Positions 44,621 to 56,000 of a DNA stretch of 64,000 nt are shown here, in pieces (within the stretch, counting starts at the first letter, position 1; the number at the start of each line of letters is the position of its first letter). Under the pieces are notes generated by a model, which saw only the letters and a program-made list of their open reading frames with translations, had not been told where the DNA came from and made no database searches. Both the position numbers and the translations under genes were made by a program. This stretch comes from Henricia sp. BOLD:AAB3569 (taxonomy: Eukaryota; Echinodermata; Asteroidea; Spinulosida; Echinasteridae). The stretch lies in the NCBI GenBank assembly GCA_037783545.1, contig JBBELK010000387.1, positions 1,364,001-1,428,000 on the forward strand. The letters run 5' to 3'.

Positions 44621-45004
44621 AATCCTATATTTGTATAAATCCTTCAACAGGTGCTCGATCGTGACGAATTTTCCCCGAGAATTTCTCCTAAATTTATTTT
44701 AAGCCCGAGGCACTGTATTCGTTTAAATTCTCATCTCATAGTGCCTTCATGTTGTAATTAATGATTGATCCGCCAATATATCGTACTGAATTATCTATTA
44801 CACGCTATCAAAGCTTACCGCGCATATTTTTGAGCTGTTGCCCGCGGTGCTTTTGCGAACTTTCCCAAGGGGCCTTAAGCCAACTTGGTTCTAATTGGTG
44901 CATTCATCTCATGCATATTAATGATTGATCTTGATAACAACAACTCAAGGGAGATCTGTTGTCGTGATCGTATTCAGAAGCATGTTTTGCGAAATTACTG
45001 GCTT

Positions 45005-45908
45005 AAGGGGAGTTCACACTATCGCGGAAAAATCACACTGTGCCATTGGTTTGTACACAAACTGGTTTGCCGCTTGTGCGCGGCCTATCGCGACGCGCAA
45101 ATCGTTTTGAGCTGGGTCAAAGTTCAAAATTGTTGAGCTTTGACCGCGGTGCGCTGACCTTTCCAGCGCGCAGCCAATGAGGTATCAGAGAAGCCCCAAG
45201 ATACCCATCCTGAGATCTCAGAGAATTTCCACTCTGCAAAGCGACGTGACAATACCCTGAGGAAATACACGCAAATCTGTGGAGCGAGCCGGCTGTTGTC
45301 TTGAGCCAACTCACGCCCGAGTCATTTTGATGTAATTTAATCAATTCGGTCATGTTATGCCGAAAAGAAACAATTTCTATCCAGAAATTGTATTGGGTTC
45401 CGTTCCTTATGACTGTCCCATTCCTACCAAACTTTCAAACGACGAAACTTATTTACTCCGCGGTTTTTCAAATTAATAACAGGGATGCATGCTGACGAAT
45501 GTAATGGAACGGATTCCCCAGTATGCTTTAAATAGTAGCCAATCGCCGACGCGGACAACGGCCAGCATTACTGAGTACATGTATCACATGCATGCACGGT
45601 GTTTACAATCTGGGCGCGTTACATTTGAATGTCTGCAATCGTGCTGCAATGCACATGCAAGCGTCCTGATTGGTCCAGCAGAGGCGACAAGATTTCTGTC
45701 GCTAGTCCCACCGCCAAATTGGGCCCTTTTCAACAGGGCCACTGTACGCAGGAGTTAGGGAGTGCGTTAAAGGGGCACTGTTGCAAGAGGATGCAAGATA
45801 CCAGAACTGGAATTTTTTATTTTGGAAAGATCGGCGATTGGGGGCTCATGCAATGCGGTGAGCGCAGCGCGAAAGTGTGATTTTTCCGCGATAGTGTGTA
45901 TCCGCCTT
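45005..45908. mobile_element. 0.9 kb TIR element, TATCGCGGAAAA family, copy 2
   Basis: Left end TTCACACTATCGCGGAAAAA with TCACACT, right end AGTGTGATTTTTCCGCGATA with GTGTGTATCCGCC. Same end family as 43145-43397. The interior has CpG-rich blocks (GCGCGCAGCCAATGAGGT and GCGCGGCCTATCGCGACGCG), but I see no transposase. Confidence 0.78.
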
Positions 45909-46544
45909 TAACCGGTTGCCATTATATAGTGATGTCCCCTAACTTGGTGCACTTCGACAACTCACTGGAAATCCATTCACATTGCAGCAAAAGTCATCTG
46001 TATAGGCCTACGAGGTTCAGGCTTTTACATATTAATCAAGAATTATATCCCTTTCAGAAAAACAGCCATTCACTTATTTTGGCCAAGTATAAATGATACA
46101 AATAATGGAAAAACTGCGGCCGATGAGTGTGCCCTAACGTGGCGCAGTCGACGCTGATTGGCTGAAATTGTGAGATTCATGCTACGGTGGCCCGTGACGA
46201 CCATTTGTTAGCACGCACCGTGAGTACAGAACACAACGCCGATAGACACAATTTTATTCACGTGAAATGTCTATTACAGGCTCTCGTGTATGACGTCATG
46301 TCAACCTGTAGCGAACGGCGCTACCTTCAGATACTGGTAAATTTCTCGTAAATGAATGATTCTTCTCCGTATTTTAGTTTTGGAATTTATGAAGGTACTT
46401 TAGGACTTTATTTCCTTTTAATGCCAAGTGCATTGTTTTATTGCGCCAAGAGAGAACGGGAAGTAAAATGAGCCACGTTATAGGGGTCGCGCCACGTTAG
46501 GCCTAGGGGACATCAACAATATATACCAAAGCATGGTTGAATAT
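45909..46544. other. Gene-free spacer
   Basis: No gene or repeat boundary recognised. The phrase GTGCCCTAACGTGGCGCAGT and GCGCCACGTTAGGCC are partly inverted (about 46129 and 46489), hinting at another decayed foldback of about 380 bases. Confidence 0.4.
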
Positions 46545-46554
46545 ACGCATTACG

Positions 46555-46688
46555 TCCGGTTCATGGTTCACGCGAAAGCGAACGCGAACGCGAATCATTC
46601 CTTTCGGGGTGAACATTCGCGCAAAACAATCGCTGTGACGTCAAATTCGCATTCGCGTTAGCTTTCGCATGAAGTACGAATCCGGCTT
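46555..46688. mobile_element. Foldback MITE (TTCACGCGAAAGCGAACGCG arms)
   Basis: Arms ACGTCCGGTTCATGGTTC then CGCGAAAGCGAACGCG, inverted at the right as CGCGTTAGCTTTCGCATGAA and CGAATCCGGC, around a loop with TGTGACGTCA. Confidence 0.8.
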
Positions 46689-46915
46689 AAGGTGGCTTAG
46701 GCCCGTGTATATTTCTTACTCACGGATACAAATTTCAATCGTGTTCTTCGAATCCGACCTCAAAGGCTCTCACCCAAATTATAAAATACCTCAAAATGGA
46801 AACGAGGAACCTTTGGTACCGGTAAAGTTGTTGTTTTTTGTTTAAGTGCGTGATCGCCGCGAGCCAGCGAATTATACAGATTTAAAGAACTGATTAGAAG
46901 CGTGACGTTTATTCA

Positions 46916-47646
46916 TGATAACCCATCTTCCTTTCGCAAGGGTCTTTCCTGCACTCGTACCTCGCTTGCCAAGAACCTTGCTGCATCGACTGGGTCTGAG
47001 CTGTATTGAGGAATATATATGAATATTGATTAGCCAGTGACAGTGATCGCAACTGACCAATCACGCGCAGCGCATGTTTCTCGGTCATCGCATGCAGTGC
47101 CGATAGACCCGATGTGCACGTAGCACGTATAGCGCGACATTCAAAATGCATCAAGCTAGGACGCTGTTGGCAACAGCAAGAGCCAATCACGCGCCTCGCT
47201 CCGTTTAGTGGTAGCGTCCACTTTTACTAGGGGGTGGGGTCCAATGTTTAAATAAACAGTCATTGTAAAGGCGTTTTTTAATAGGCCTATCTTTATTCAG
47301 AGATTCTGCGTTTAGCTTTTAGCGAAATATAGTAAGTCTTCCTTCAGTTACGAACATTTATACTGCGTGCAAGATAAAATGATATACATGTACATAAAAA
47401 GATCTCCCCCACACAAATTGTGGTAATTGCGGCTACGATGTCGCGAGATAAACAACACGCGAGATGATTGTTCGAAACGGCTCATTAAAAGGTCAAAAGA
47501 TACAGGTCAAAAGATATCTTGTCTCTCATTGGTTGAACAGCCCTAGCCTGTAATACAGCTCAGACCCAGTCGATGCAGCAAGGTTCTTGGCAAGCGAGGT
47601 ACGAGTGCAGGAAAGACCCTTGCGAAAGGAAGATGTGATAACCGGG
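46916..47646. mobile_element. 0.73 kb TIR element with 95-base arms
   Basis: Left arm CATCTTCCTTTCGCAAGGGT through GCATCGACTGGGTCTGAGC; the right arm is its inverse and ends CCTTGCGAAAGGAAGATG. The arms are almost identical, suggesting recent origin. The interior has CCAATCAC words and no transposase. Confidence 0.88.
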
Positions 47647-47649
47647 TGT

Positions 47650-47792
47650 GACGGTGTGACTTCATAATGCGAGCCGTGCGCACACTAACTTAGATCGACG
47701 TCTGAAACCAAGTCGCTCCTCAGTCGAACTAAATTCAAATTTCTGGGATAATTTAGTTCGGCGCGACTCTGGTGCGCCAGTATGAACTTTAC
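47650..47792. mobile_element. MITE fragment, GACTCTGGTGCGCCAGTAT family
   Basis: AACCGGGTGTGACGG at the left and GCGACTCTGGTGCGCCAGTA at the right, with GTCTGAAACCAAGTCGCTC inside. The same words occur at 56280-56667, where the ends form a clearer TIR pair. Confidence 0.65.
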
Positions 47793-47960
47793 AAAACATT
47801 GGTGGATTTTTGACAATTCCTTAGAAATATAAGGATTGAGGGTGCGAAATTTTAGAATGGCAATGAGAAAAGCGCGTCATGACATGGTATCAAAATCTCA
47901 ACACCCATGGGAGAGGGGCAGCTCGGATCAGAAATGTGATCTGGACACGCTCCTTTAAAC
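47793..47960. mobile_element. MITE, TTAAAGGAGC family (partial copy)
   Basis: Right portion only: GTGGATTTTTGACAATTCC, GGTATCAAAATCTCAACACC and TGTGATCTGGACACGCTCCTT with TTAA. Confidence 0.7.
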
Positions 47961-48414
47961 GACCAGGAACTGATGTATCGGCTAACAATCGTGCCTCGGG
48001 TTCATTCCCAAAGCGACCCGGAGATCGTATCTTTTTCTCGCCCTATCGTCACCCTTTCCCCCCCTTGTTGTCGAAATGCATCCTACTGCCCGAGGCTCTA
48101 ATTCATTAACTTTCAAATCAGACAGTCCGAGTTGAATTTAAATCCGCCATTACACCAATGTGTAACACGACCCGTGTTCTACAAATTAAAGGGACCGGTA
48201 TGACTAATAAAAACTAGGCTCCGATTGGCTCATGGAATGCAGCTCTCTGCAGCGATTGGTTGGATAACACTGCAAATTAAAGTTGCGCACGCATGACGTC
48301 AGTATAGGCCTGCTACCGATTCGACCAAAGCCGTTCATTAGTTGTATCAGTGATTACGTCAGAAATCGCGAAACTTGTTTAGCAGACGATTATCGTCGTC
48401 CATATACGTGCACA

Positions 48415-48916
48415 CAATTTTTCCCATGGGTGTTGAGATTTTGATACCATATAATTATGTGTCACATTTTTCTCATTACCATTCTGAGTTTTCGCGCTCT
48501 CAATCCGTATATTTTCAGGATATTAGTGAGGTTTCGGTGGGCACGGCATGATTACGACTACGATTAGCCAAACCTCAAAATCGTTACCTTTCGCTGTCCG
48601 TTTTTCACTATGGTGTAGAGGCGTTGCTATCAGTGTAAACAACAAAACAACACTTGGGATATTTGTTTAAACGCCACAAGTATATACGCACAAATCGATG
48701 ACATAAAAATCACTAATAGTCGTCGTTTTGCGTAACCGTATGCGGCCGAAACCTCCCTATTGTGCAGTGATCACACCAACTGTTTTGCTTCCACATCCAA
48801 ATTGGAGATTGCAAATTTCCTGTTTTCTTCCCATAGATAGTATTTTGGGGAGGTATTTATGACTGTTAGGTTAGAACGAAATCCATTTTCTGGAAATATC
48901 TGGAGAAGCTCCTTTA
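48415..48916 (-). mobile_element. MITE, TTAAAGGAGC family, with a nested TIR element
   Basis: Reverse copy (TTTTGATACCATATAATTATG ... GAACGAAATCCATTTTCTGG) interrupted at about 48528-48768 by an element whose ends are GAGGTTTCGG and CCGAAACCTC. This gives a relative age: the inner element is younger. Confidence 0.75.
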
Positions 48917-51057
48917 TAGGTAAACAAAAAATGGGAATGCACTGCATGACAATAGCAGTGAATTTTGTGACATTTCAGTTTCCACTAACCCCTGTATTCC
49001 GCTATACAGCACATCCCTCAATTGATTAATCATAACAAATGACACATCACTGTAAAGATTAATAACAGGGCTTTCTAATGATACAAAATTCAATGGAAAT
49101 TGTTTAGTAACAAGAGATAAATCGTCAGTCAAACTTGACTTTCCGAACTCTTTTTGAGGAGTTTATTTTGACAAAATATGGGGGCACAGTTAGGTAACTT
49201 CAAAGCAGTACATGGTCTTACCTCTTGTCTCCTTCCTCCATGCCTCGAGTTTCTCACACGCAAGTAATGAAATGAAGTCAACCTTCTGCTGTAAGTAGGC
49301 CTAATATTAATCAGTGGGGCTGGCTTGCAGAAATGCTGGTCTACGTTTCGATAAAACTAGGGTCGTTTTCTCGGACGTCACGCGTCGTGGCCATAAAAAT
49401 TCACCACTTGCAATACAACTGTACGTTTTGTGCACGCATGCCATAATGTTAGATTGTGTTATGTCGACCGTGCACGTACGTACGCGTGTTGCCTGGCGCC
49501 TCGTTCGCATTGCGAACGATATTGTGTGATTTAGGGTGATAGAAATCGCCAATCCGGAACCGATGCACGATTTGCAAACACGGTTCATTTGTTCAATTAC
49601 AGGTCGTTGCGCTGTAATTGAGCGGTGAAGATTTGTTTTGGAGGCCCAAATTGTCGTCCCCGAATTTATTTTGGTCCGCGAAAGTCATGCCTAGTCTTGT
49701 TTCAGTCGCGATTTTCATCTGGGGCCAATTTCATAAAGCTTGTTAGCAGAAAAAAATTGCTTAACGCAAATTTATTTGCTTTATAAAAATGGGTTAGCAG
49801 TCAAAATCTTATGTGACGTGTGTTACAGTTGACTTAATATGAAATTGCTAAATCGAGAATGTGGCGACTAAAAGCAATACAATTTTTAACACACCTCAAT
49901 ATACCAAATGAAATATGGGTCACATATCGGGAAATTGTGGGTTAACTTCCTCAAAATCACTCTAGGGGCAATAGTTACCACACTATTCCCCTTGAACAGT
50001 CAATATAACATTTGTTTAAACCAAAACAAAACTATCAAATCGAGTACAATCGGTTTAATGCATGTGATATATGTCAAAGGTCGGGGGAAATAGGTCAACT
50101 GCATAAGATCACCCAAGGACAATAGTTACCACACTATTTCCATTAAACAGTCATATATATCTATAACACATTTGTTTCAACAATAAAGTCAAACGGACCA
50201 TTACAACTGAAAATTATACAAACAAACTTTTATTTTATAAAGGTTAAACAGTGATTTACTGCTTAATTTTTCTAATCGTTTTGTGCTGATCACGATTTGC
50301 ACAAATCATTAAAAACAACGCATGTTCGCAAAAATGACCCCCAAAAACCTAAGTCTTGTATTTTTTGTTTGTGAACAACATACATACTCACTGCAGAATT
50401 ATATCAATGTATAATGTACATATAATTACACACAGGCGAGCCCAAATGAACTTTAAATTGTAGGACAAATCTGAACACCCGACGGCATGCCATTGTGAAC
50501 AGTGATGAAGGTTGCTTTAATAATGCATACAGATTTATTATTTATAGCGAAAACGGCAAAATAATTATTGGTAGTTTTAATGCTACGGGGCCGGGCAGAT
50601 GTACGTGTACGCATATTTGAAACGGCAAGTTAATTAGGTGCAAGTGGGCATGTGCACTTGAGAGCACATTTTGTTTGGATAACGTAGGGCGAGTGTGGGA
50701 CGTGTGTGTGTGTTGGGCAACCGGGTAGGGGGAGGGGGAGTGGAGTGTGCGTGTGGGGTGGGTAGTTTTAACGGTGTACATCCCACAAACCAACTTTTTG
50801 TACATATTACATTTACTCACAATAAGTTATAGATCATATATTGGTAAATTGTAAATTTTTCTCTTCAAATGACCGTTTTCACCTATTCCTGTGACAAGGT
50901 GTGTCTGTCATGCAGATACAATTGTCTAATCATATACATGTACAAAAATCATTTTTTGCGGAATGCATACCCTCAATAAAATATCTGTGTACACCCCACG
51001 ATATCTCTAACTTATTGTGAGTAGTGTGCTTTAATATACGGCATTTTTTTGCAACTT
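48917..51057. other. Gene-free region
   Basis: No coding exon seen. One end of a GGGCCAATTTCATAAAGC repeat lies near 49724. The block ATAGTTACCACACTATT occurs twice (about 49970 and 50120) with CAGTCAATATA/CAGTCATATA, a short direct duplication. A purine-rich GGGGGAGGGGGAG tract lies at about 50728-50742. Confidence 0.45.
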
Positions 51058-51196
51058 TAGAGGCACAGGCTCGTCAGCAATGCGCGCGTGCCAAATTCGT
51101 GCCACGAAATACGCAGCTCCATAGCAAAGGCATGGAGCTGCGTATTTCGTGGCACAAATTTGGCGCATGCGCATTGCTGACGAGTCTGTGCCTTTA
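51058..51196. mobile_element. Hairpin MITE, family A copy 2
   Basis: Same palindrome as 11187-11324 with a few substitutions. The short loop is in the opposite orientation (ATAGCAAAGGCAT here, ATGCCTTTGCTAT there), as if copied through the other strand. Confidence 0.93.
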
Positions 51197-51689
51197 AGCG
51201 ATGTTAACACAACATAATGTTCAGGTATTATTTTGCTTCACCCCTGGTTCTATACCTTAAAAAAAAAATCAAAAATTCCCAAAGTGGAGATTTCGTCCAC
51301 AAAAAAATTTGAATATACTTTCTGGATAAACATAACTTTGTGTACAAACCATTCATGCTTTTTAAAAGCTTGTTTTAAAACATACAAAATTCAACATATT
51401 AACAAACAAACTTGAGCGCAACACTTGAAATATAAATTTATATCACTGATTACATTCGGCAAAACCCCGTTGCCTCGTAGGAGATTAAACAAATTTCTTA
51501 GTTTACCGATTTTAATGATTATTTTCACTTTTTACTTTTACTGATTTATTATACTGTATATTTATACACAGGCTTTTTGGATTATGCCAATTTGTACAAC
51601 AAAATGAAAAGAAAAGTAAAGATATTGTATTTTTTAGCCAATTGCTTAATTTTATATACCACTTAGTTTTTGTCATGTTTGGTTGACAA

Positions 51690-52690
51690 TTTTTTTCCCA
51701 AGCATGGCAGAAACTATGGCCTGACCAGGCGCATAGTTAGAAACCATGTCAGAAACTATGGCCTAACCATGCAGGCACACAGTTGGAAACCATGTCAGAA
51801 ACTATGGCCTGATGAGGCACATAGTTGGAAACCATGTCAGAAACTATGGCCTGACCAGGCACATAGTTGAAAACCATGTCAGAAACTATGGCCTGACGAG
51901 GCGCACAGTTGGAAACCATGTCAGAAACTATGGCCTGTCTAGGCGCATAGTTGGAAACCATGTCAGAAACTATGGCCTGACCAGGCGCATAGTTGGAAAC
52001 CATGTCAGAAACTATGGCCTGACCAGGCGCATAATTAGAAACCATATCAGAAACTATGGCCTGACGAGGTGCATAGTTGGAAACCATGTTGGAAACTATG
52101 GCCTGACGAGGCGCATAGTTAGAAACCATGTCAGAACTATGGCCTGACCAGGCGCATATAGTTGGAAACCATGTCAGAAACTATGGCCTGACGAGGCGCA
52201 TAGTTGGAAACCATGTCAGAAACTATGGCCTGACCAGGCACATAGTTGAAAACCATGTCAGAAACTATGGCCTGACGAGGCGCATAGTTGGAAACCATGT
52301 CAGAAACTATGGCCCGACGAGGCGCATAGTTGGAAACCATGTCAGAAACTATGGCCCGACGAGGCGCATAGTTGGAAACCATGTCAGAAACTATGACCCG
52401 ACGAGGCGCATAGTTGGAAACCATGTCAGAAACTATGGCCCGACGAGGCGCATAGTTGGAAACCATGTCAGAAACTATGGCCTGACCAGGCGCATAGTTG
52501 GAAACCATGTCAGAACCAGGCGCATAGTTTGAAACCATGTCGGAAACTATGGCCTGACTAGGCACATAGTTGGAAACCATGTTGGAATCTATGGCCTTAC
52601 CAGGTGCATAGTTGGAAACCAGGTCAGAAACTAATGCCTGACCGGGCACATAGTTGGAAACCATGTTGTAAACTATGGCCTGACTAGGCG
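51690..52690. repeat. 42-bp minisatellite, about 23 units
   Basis: The unit consensus contains GCATAGTTGGAAACCATGTC and AGAAACTATGGCCTGACCAG, 42 bases together with the following GC. Because 42 is a multiple of three, both strands stay open over long stretches (14-residue peptide repeats). Each unit has a self-complementary section (CTATGGCCTGACC, AGGCGCATAG). The right end merges into the last ZMYND8 exon and gives its final codons and stop; a TTTATT (AATAAA on the minus strand) at about 51545 would put the whole array in the 3' UTR. Confidence 0.93.
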
Positions 52691-53068
52691 CATAGCTGTA
52701 CGCGGACCTCCAACCATCCGCCCTTGTGACACATTAAATGGATTATGGTTAAGTAATTGTCGAACCGGCAACGGGGCGGACATTCGCGGCGCTTGGACGT
52801 ATTGAATTAACGTTTGCATCGGTTGTGAACTAGCTGGGGGTTGCATTACCTGTTGCACCTGTTGTTGTAGAGTCTGATGAAGTGACTGCTGATTGGTCGG
52901 TTGATTTAGCAGTGGCTGCTGATTGGCTGGTTGATTCAGTATTGGCTGCTGATTGGTGGATTGGTCGACTGGCACTTGGTTGTGCGGTTGGTTAGCGGAA
53001 TGGTTGATCTGTTGTTGGATATTGGGCTGTCCGCTTTGGTGTAGTTGCATGGGTATTGGTTGTGACGT
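52673..53068 (-). CDS. ZMYND8: ZMYND8 last exon (Q/P-rich tail, stop in minisatellite)
   Basis: The acceptor is CCTACCTCAG after a pyrimidine-rich run; the frame is set by exon 8. It codes [13 protein letters not shown], then NQP/NQQP-type repeats ([19 protein letters not shown]), and ends [16 protein letters not shown]. The last eight residues and the TAG lie inside a 42-bp minisatellite unit, so the native C-terminus has been replaced or extended by repeat DNA. Confidence in the exon is lower than for the MYND exon, because this tail is not conserved. Confidence 0.8.
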   Translation of the reverse strand, partial: TSQPIPMQLHQSGQPNIQQQINHSANQPHNQVPVDQSTNQQPILNQPANQQPLLNQPTNQQSLHQTLQQQVQQVMQPPASSQPMQTLIQYVQAPRMSAPLPVRQLLNHNPFNVSQGRMVGGPRTAMRLVRP

Positions 53069-56000
53069 CTGAGGTAGGATGGGGTATACATAGGTGAGGG
53101 AAATCAAATTCTGAATTTGCAAGAATCCAAAGTGACCTGTTCTGGCAAAATGAGTCGGATGTTGTCATGACCATAACCAGAAATCTGGGGTGGATCCATG
53201 CACATTAGTGTAAAAATATAATCGATACATGTATGTCCAAGTACAATCTGGAATTTTCGATTAGCGCACGCTCTCAGCCATCTGAGTTCTTTCTGCCCAC
53301 CGAGCAAGATGACGTCAATAACCGTGAAAGTGTTTGAGAACTTATAAAATACTGCTAGAACAAGCTGCACCATATTGCAAAAATGGTACATGTACAGGCC
53401 CAACAACCTCTATGCATTGCTACAGAAAGTCAAATTATGAAAAATAAAAAAAAATCACAAAAAAATAGAAATTATTTTTTTCAATTACCAAAGGGTGAAC
53501 ATGCACAAAAGAAAGTCCTCTACTACATTTATTTAGCTTGTGACTTTACTATTTGTTTATGTCAAAATGCAGAAAGATGCAGTTATTTCAATACTAATAC
53601 AGTAAATTTAACGGAAATCTACAACTTGGGTCATTGAATGTACTAGGTATTGGGTGTGAAAATATATTTACAGAAACTCATAGAAAGAGGGTGCCGTTTT
53701 GGGGGTGTGTCACTTCAAGAAAAGTAAAGTAAAAACATAAGAATTAAAACTGCAATTGTGACAAACTGCTGAAGTTTTTACCCCTAGTTTTATTCAGGCA
53801 ACATGCAAAACAAAACCAAAGTGTTAAAGTTTCAGCAAGTTGGAGGAAATGGTGGTATATTTCGCCCAGTTGAGTGTAATTTTCATGGCTGCGTTCAGGC
53901 GTGTACTCGTGTTAACACGAGTATACTGCTGCGCGCGTGAACGGCAAGATTAACGACACTCGGGGCAGTGTCATGTGATTTGTACGAAGATGGTGAAATA
54001 TGGGTGGGATTTTTGGTGAATTTGCCCAACTCAATAACTGAAACAATAACTCACTAAGGTTTGTTTTAGACGGCATCAAAGGTTCTCACGACTTACGGCC
54101 TGTATTTCCTCAGTTTCTTGTGAGCAGTGAAACGGCATTTTTTGTGCAGTGATGGCAAGAGACGGCCATCTTCACTGATTGCCATTCGCGCACGCGGACT
54201 GCGGACTTGCCGTTTGCGTGATGTGACCCGAGTGCAATGCGCACGCATTACTCCCGAGTAACGAGAACTACACGCCCGAACGCAGCCCATATGTCTGCCT
54301 AATGTGACATCACAACTGTCATGAATATGCAAACTGATATTAGCATAACTAAAAACAATTTGGATTTTAATTCCAAAAACAACTTCAAAATAGGATTTTT
54401 TTAAATACAAATGTCCACGAGTTTGGTTAATCTAGATGCAGTGAAAAACAACTTGGCTACACCAGGATTCGAACCGCAGACCTTCTGCTTAACGTGCAGA
54501 CACCTTACCAATTAAGCTATGCAGCCAACTAGTGGTCTCAAAACACGATATTTTTTACTGTAACTTAATGGAGTAGTTGCATAGCATAGATGAGTTAATT
54601 AATGTGTTAGTTAATTAATGTGGCATGATCGATGCATGGGTTAAGATTTTGATGAAAAAACAGGCACGTGAAGTTTACCTCATTTTCTAAAGACCCAGTC
54701 TGATTAGCTTGTTGGCTAGAAATAAGTCTTAGCTGTTCAGACGCGCTTTTCACTACGGCACTGGGGCCGCTAAGATTAATTATTTCCGTCGGTGTCGGTG
54801 TGTCAGATGAAATAGCTGGTGTGATCTGGGAACGAGTTAGTCGGGAGGAAAAACGATGTTTGTACAAAAAGATGTTGGGGGGTGGGGGTGTGGGTGGGGG
54901 GTGGGGGTGGGGGGTGGGGGTGGGGGGTGGGGGTTAGATCGTAGGGTGTTAATTTGATTTTGTTTTTAAGGATGGGGAGGGTGGGAGAAGCATTCTGAAA
55001 TCCACTGGTGGCTGCATTAAAGACGGATAGATTGCATGATTGGAACACTTTTAATAACAGCATTACATAACTAAAGAATAATGTTGATAAACTGCCTTGT
55101 AGTAATTTCAGCCACATAGATGCAGTAATACTTCAGAAAACTTGAAAAATCCATGCATGGTTTTTGTGTTGAATGAATGGTAACAAAAGTTGTCTGCATA
55201 CAATATTTATAAAAAAGCACCTTTAGTTGGCAACGTCTCCCACAAAGGTACCATTTTACACGGGAAAAAGCATGAGGTGTTTGTTACCATTGCAAATCAA
55301 CACTTTTAGTCAGATTTTGTGTAATTGCAAATGATGTACGGGGGCTCACTGCCAGTCATTATATGTGGAATACTGCCTGGCATAACGTGGTCAATAGTAC
55401 ACACCTATTGCCCTCCTCACAAGGGAAATATGCACCAACCTGTTTGTTCTGTACTGATTGGACCTGCATAACAGTATTGCCTAGGGACCTCTGTTGGCAG
55501 CTGTTGCGATGAACCGCCCAGTGGCTTTGCTGGCAGGGGTAGTCACAATAGCTGGTGTTCCAACAACAGAAAAATACCGCGTCCTTGCCGCAGTTCGCAC
55601 ACTATGAAAAGATAAAAATAATAGTTGACGCCGAGACTATCTCTGGCAGATGTGATTGGCCGAAAGTTAAGACTATGTCAAGCATCACAAATACTGACTC
55701 TTGAGAGTCATTTCTACATTCATTGTATGAATCTTCTCACCAAAAGATCATACTTTGCAACACTCTGAGGCGGCCGCCACGGAGCGAGATTTGCTACACT
55801 GACAGGCCGTACAAATGAATGGTGGAAAATGGACGTGTTTACACGTCAACCGTGGAAGACAGCGGTAAAGCTGACGTTTTAACTCGTCAACCGCCCCTGT
55901 GACTATACATTGCCAAAATGTGTTTACACGTCCTCCGGCGTCAAGTGGTTAAAAACTCCACCTCCATGCATTTATTTATCTTGTCAATAGTTCACATCTA

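Noticed and set aside
46872..47190. Minus-strand frames of 62 and 93 codons
   Set aside because: They lie across the arm and interior of a TIR element; the arm part recurs inverted at the other end and codes for nothing recognisable.
51749..52664. Long open frames on both strands (14-residue peptide repeats)
   Set aside because: The 42-bp unit is a multiple of three, so open frames are automatic; the known splice frame of ZMYND8 stops at the first unit.
51690..52690. CRISPR array
   Set aside because: Units are contiguous 42-mers without unique spacers, in an animal genome.
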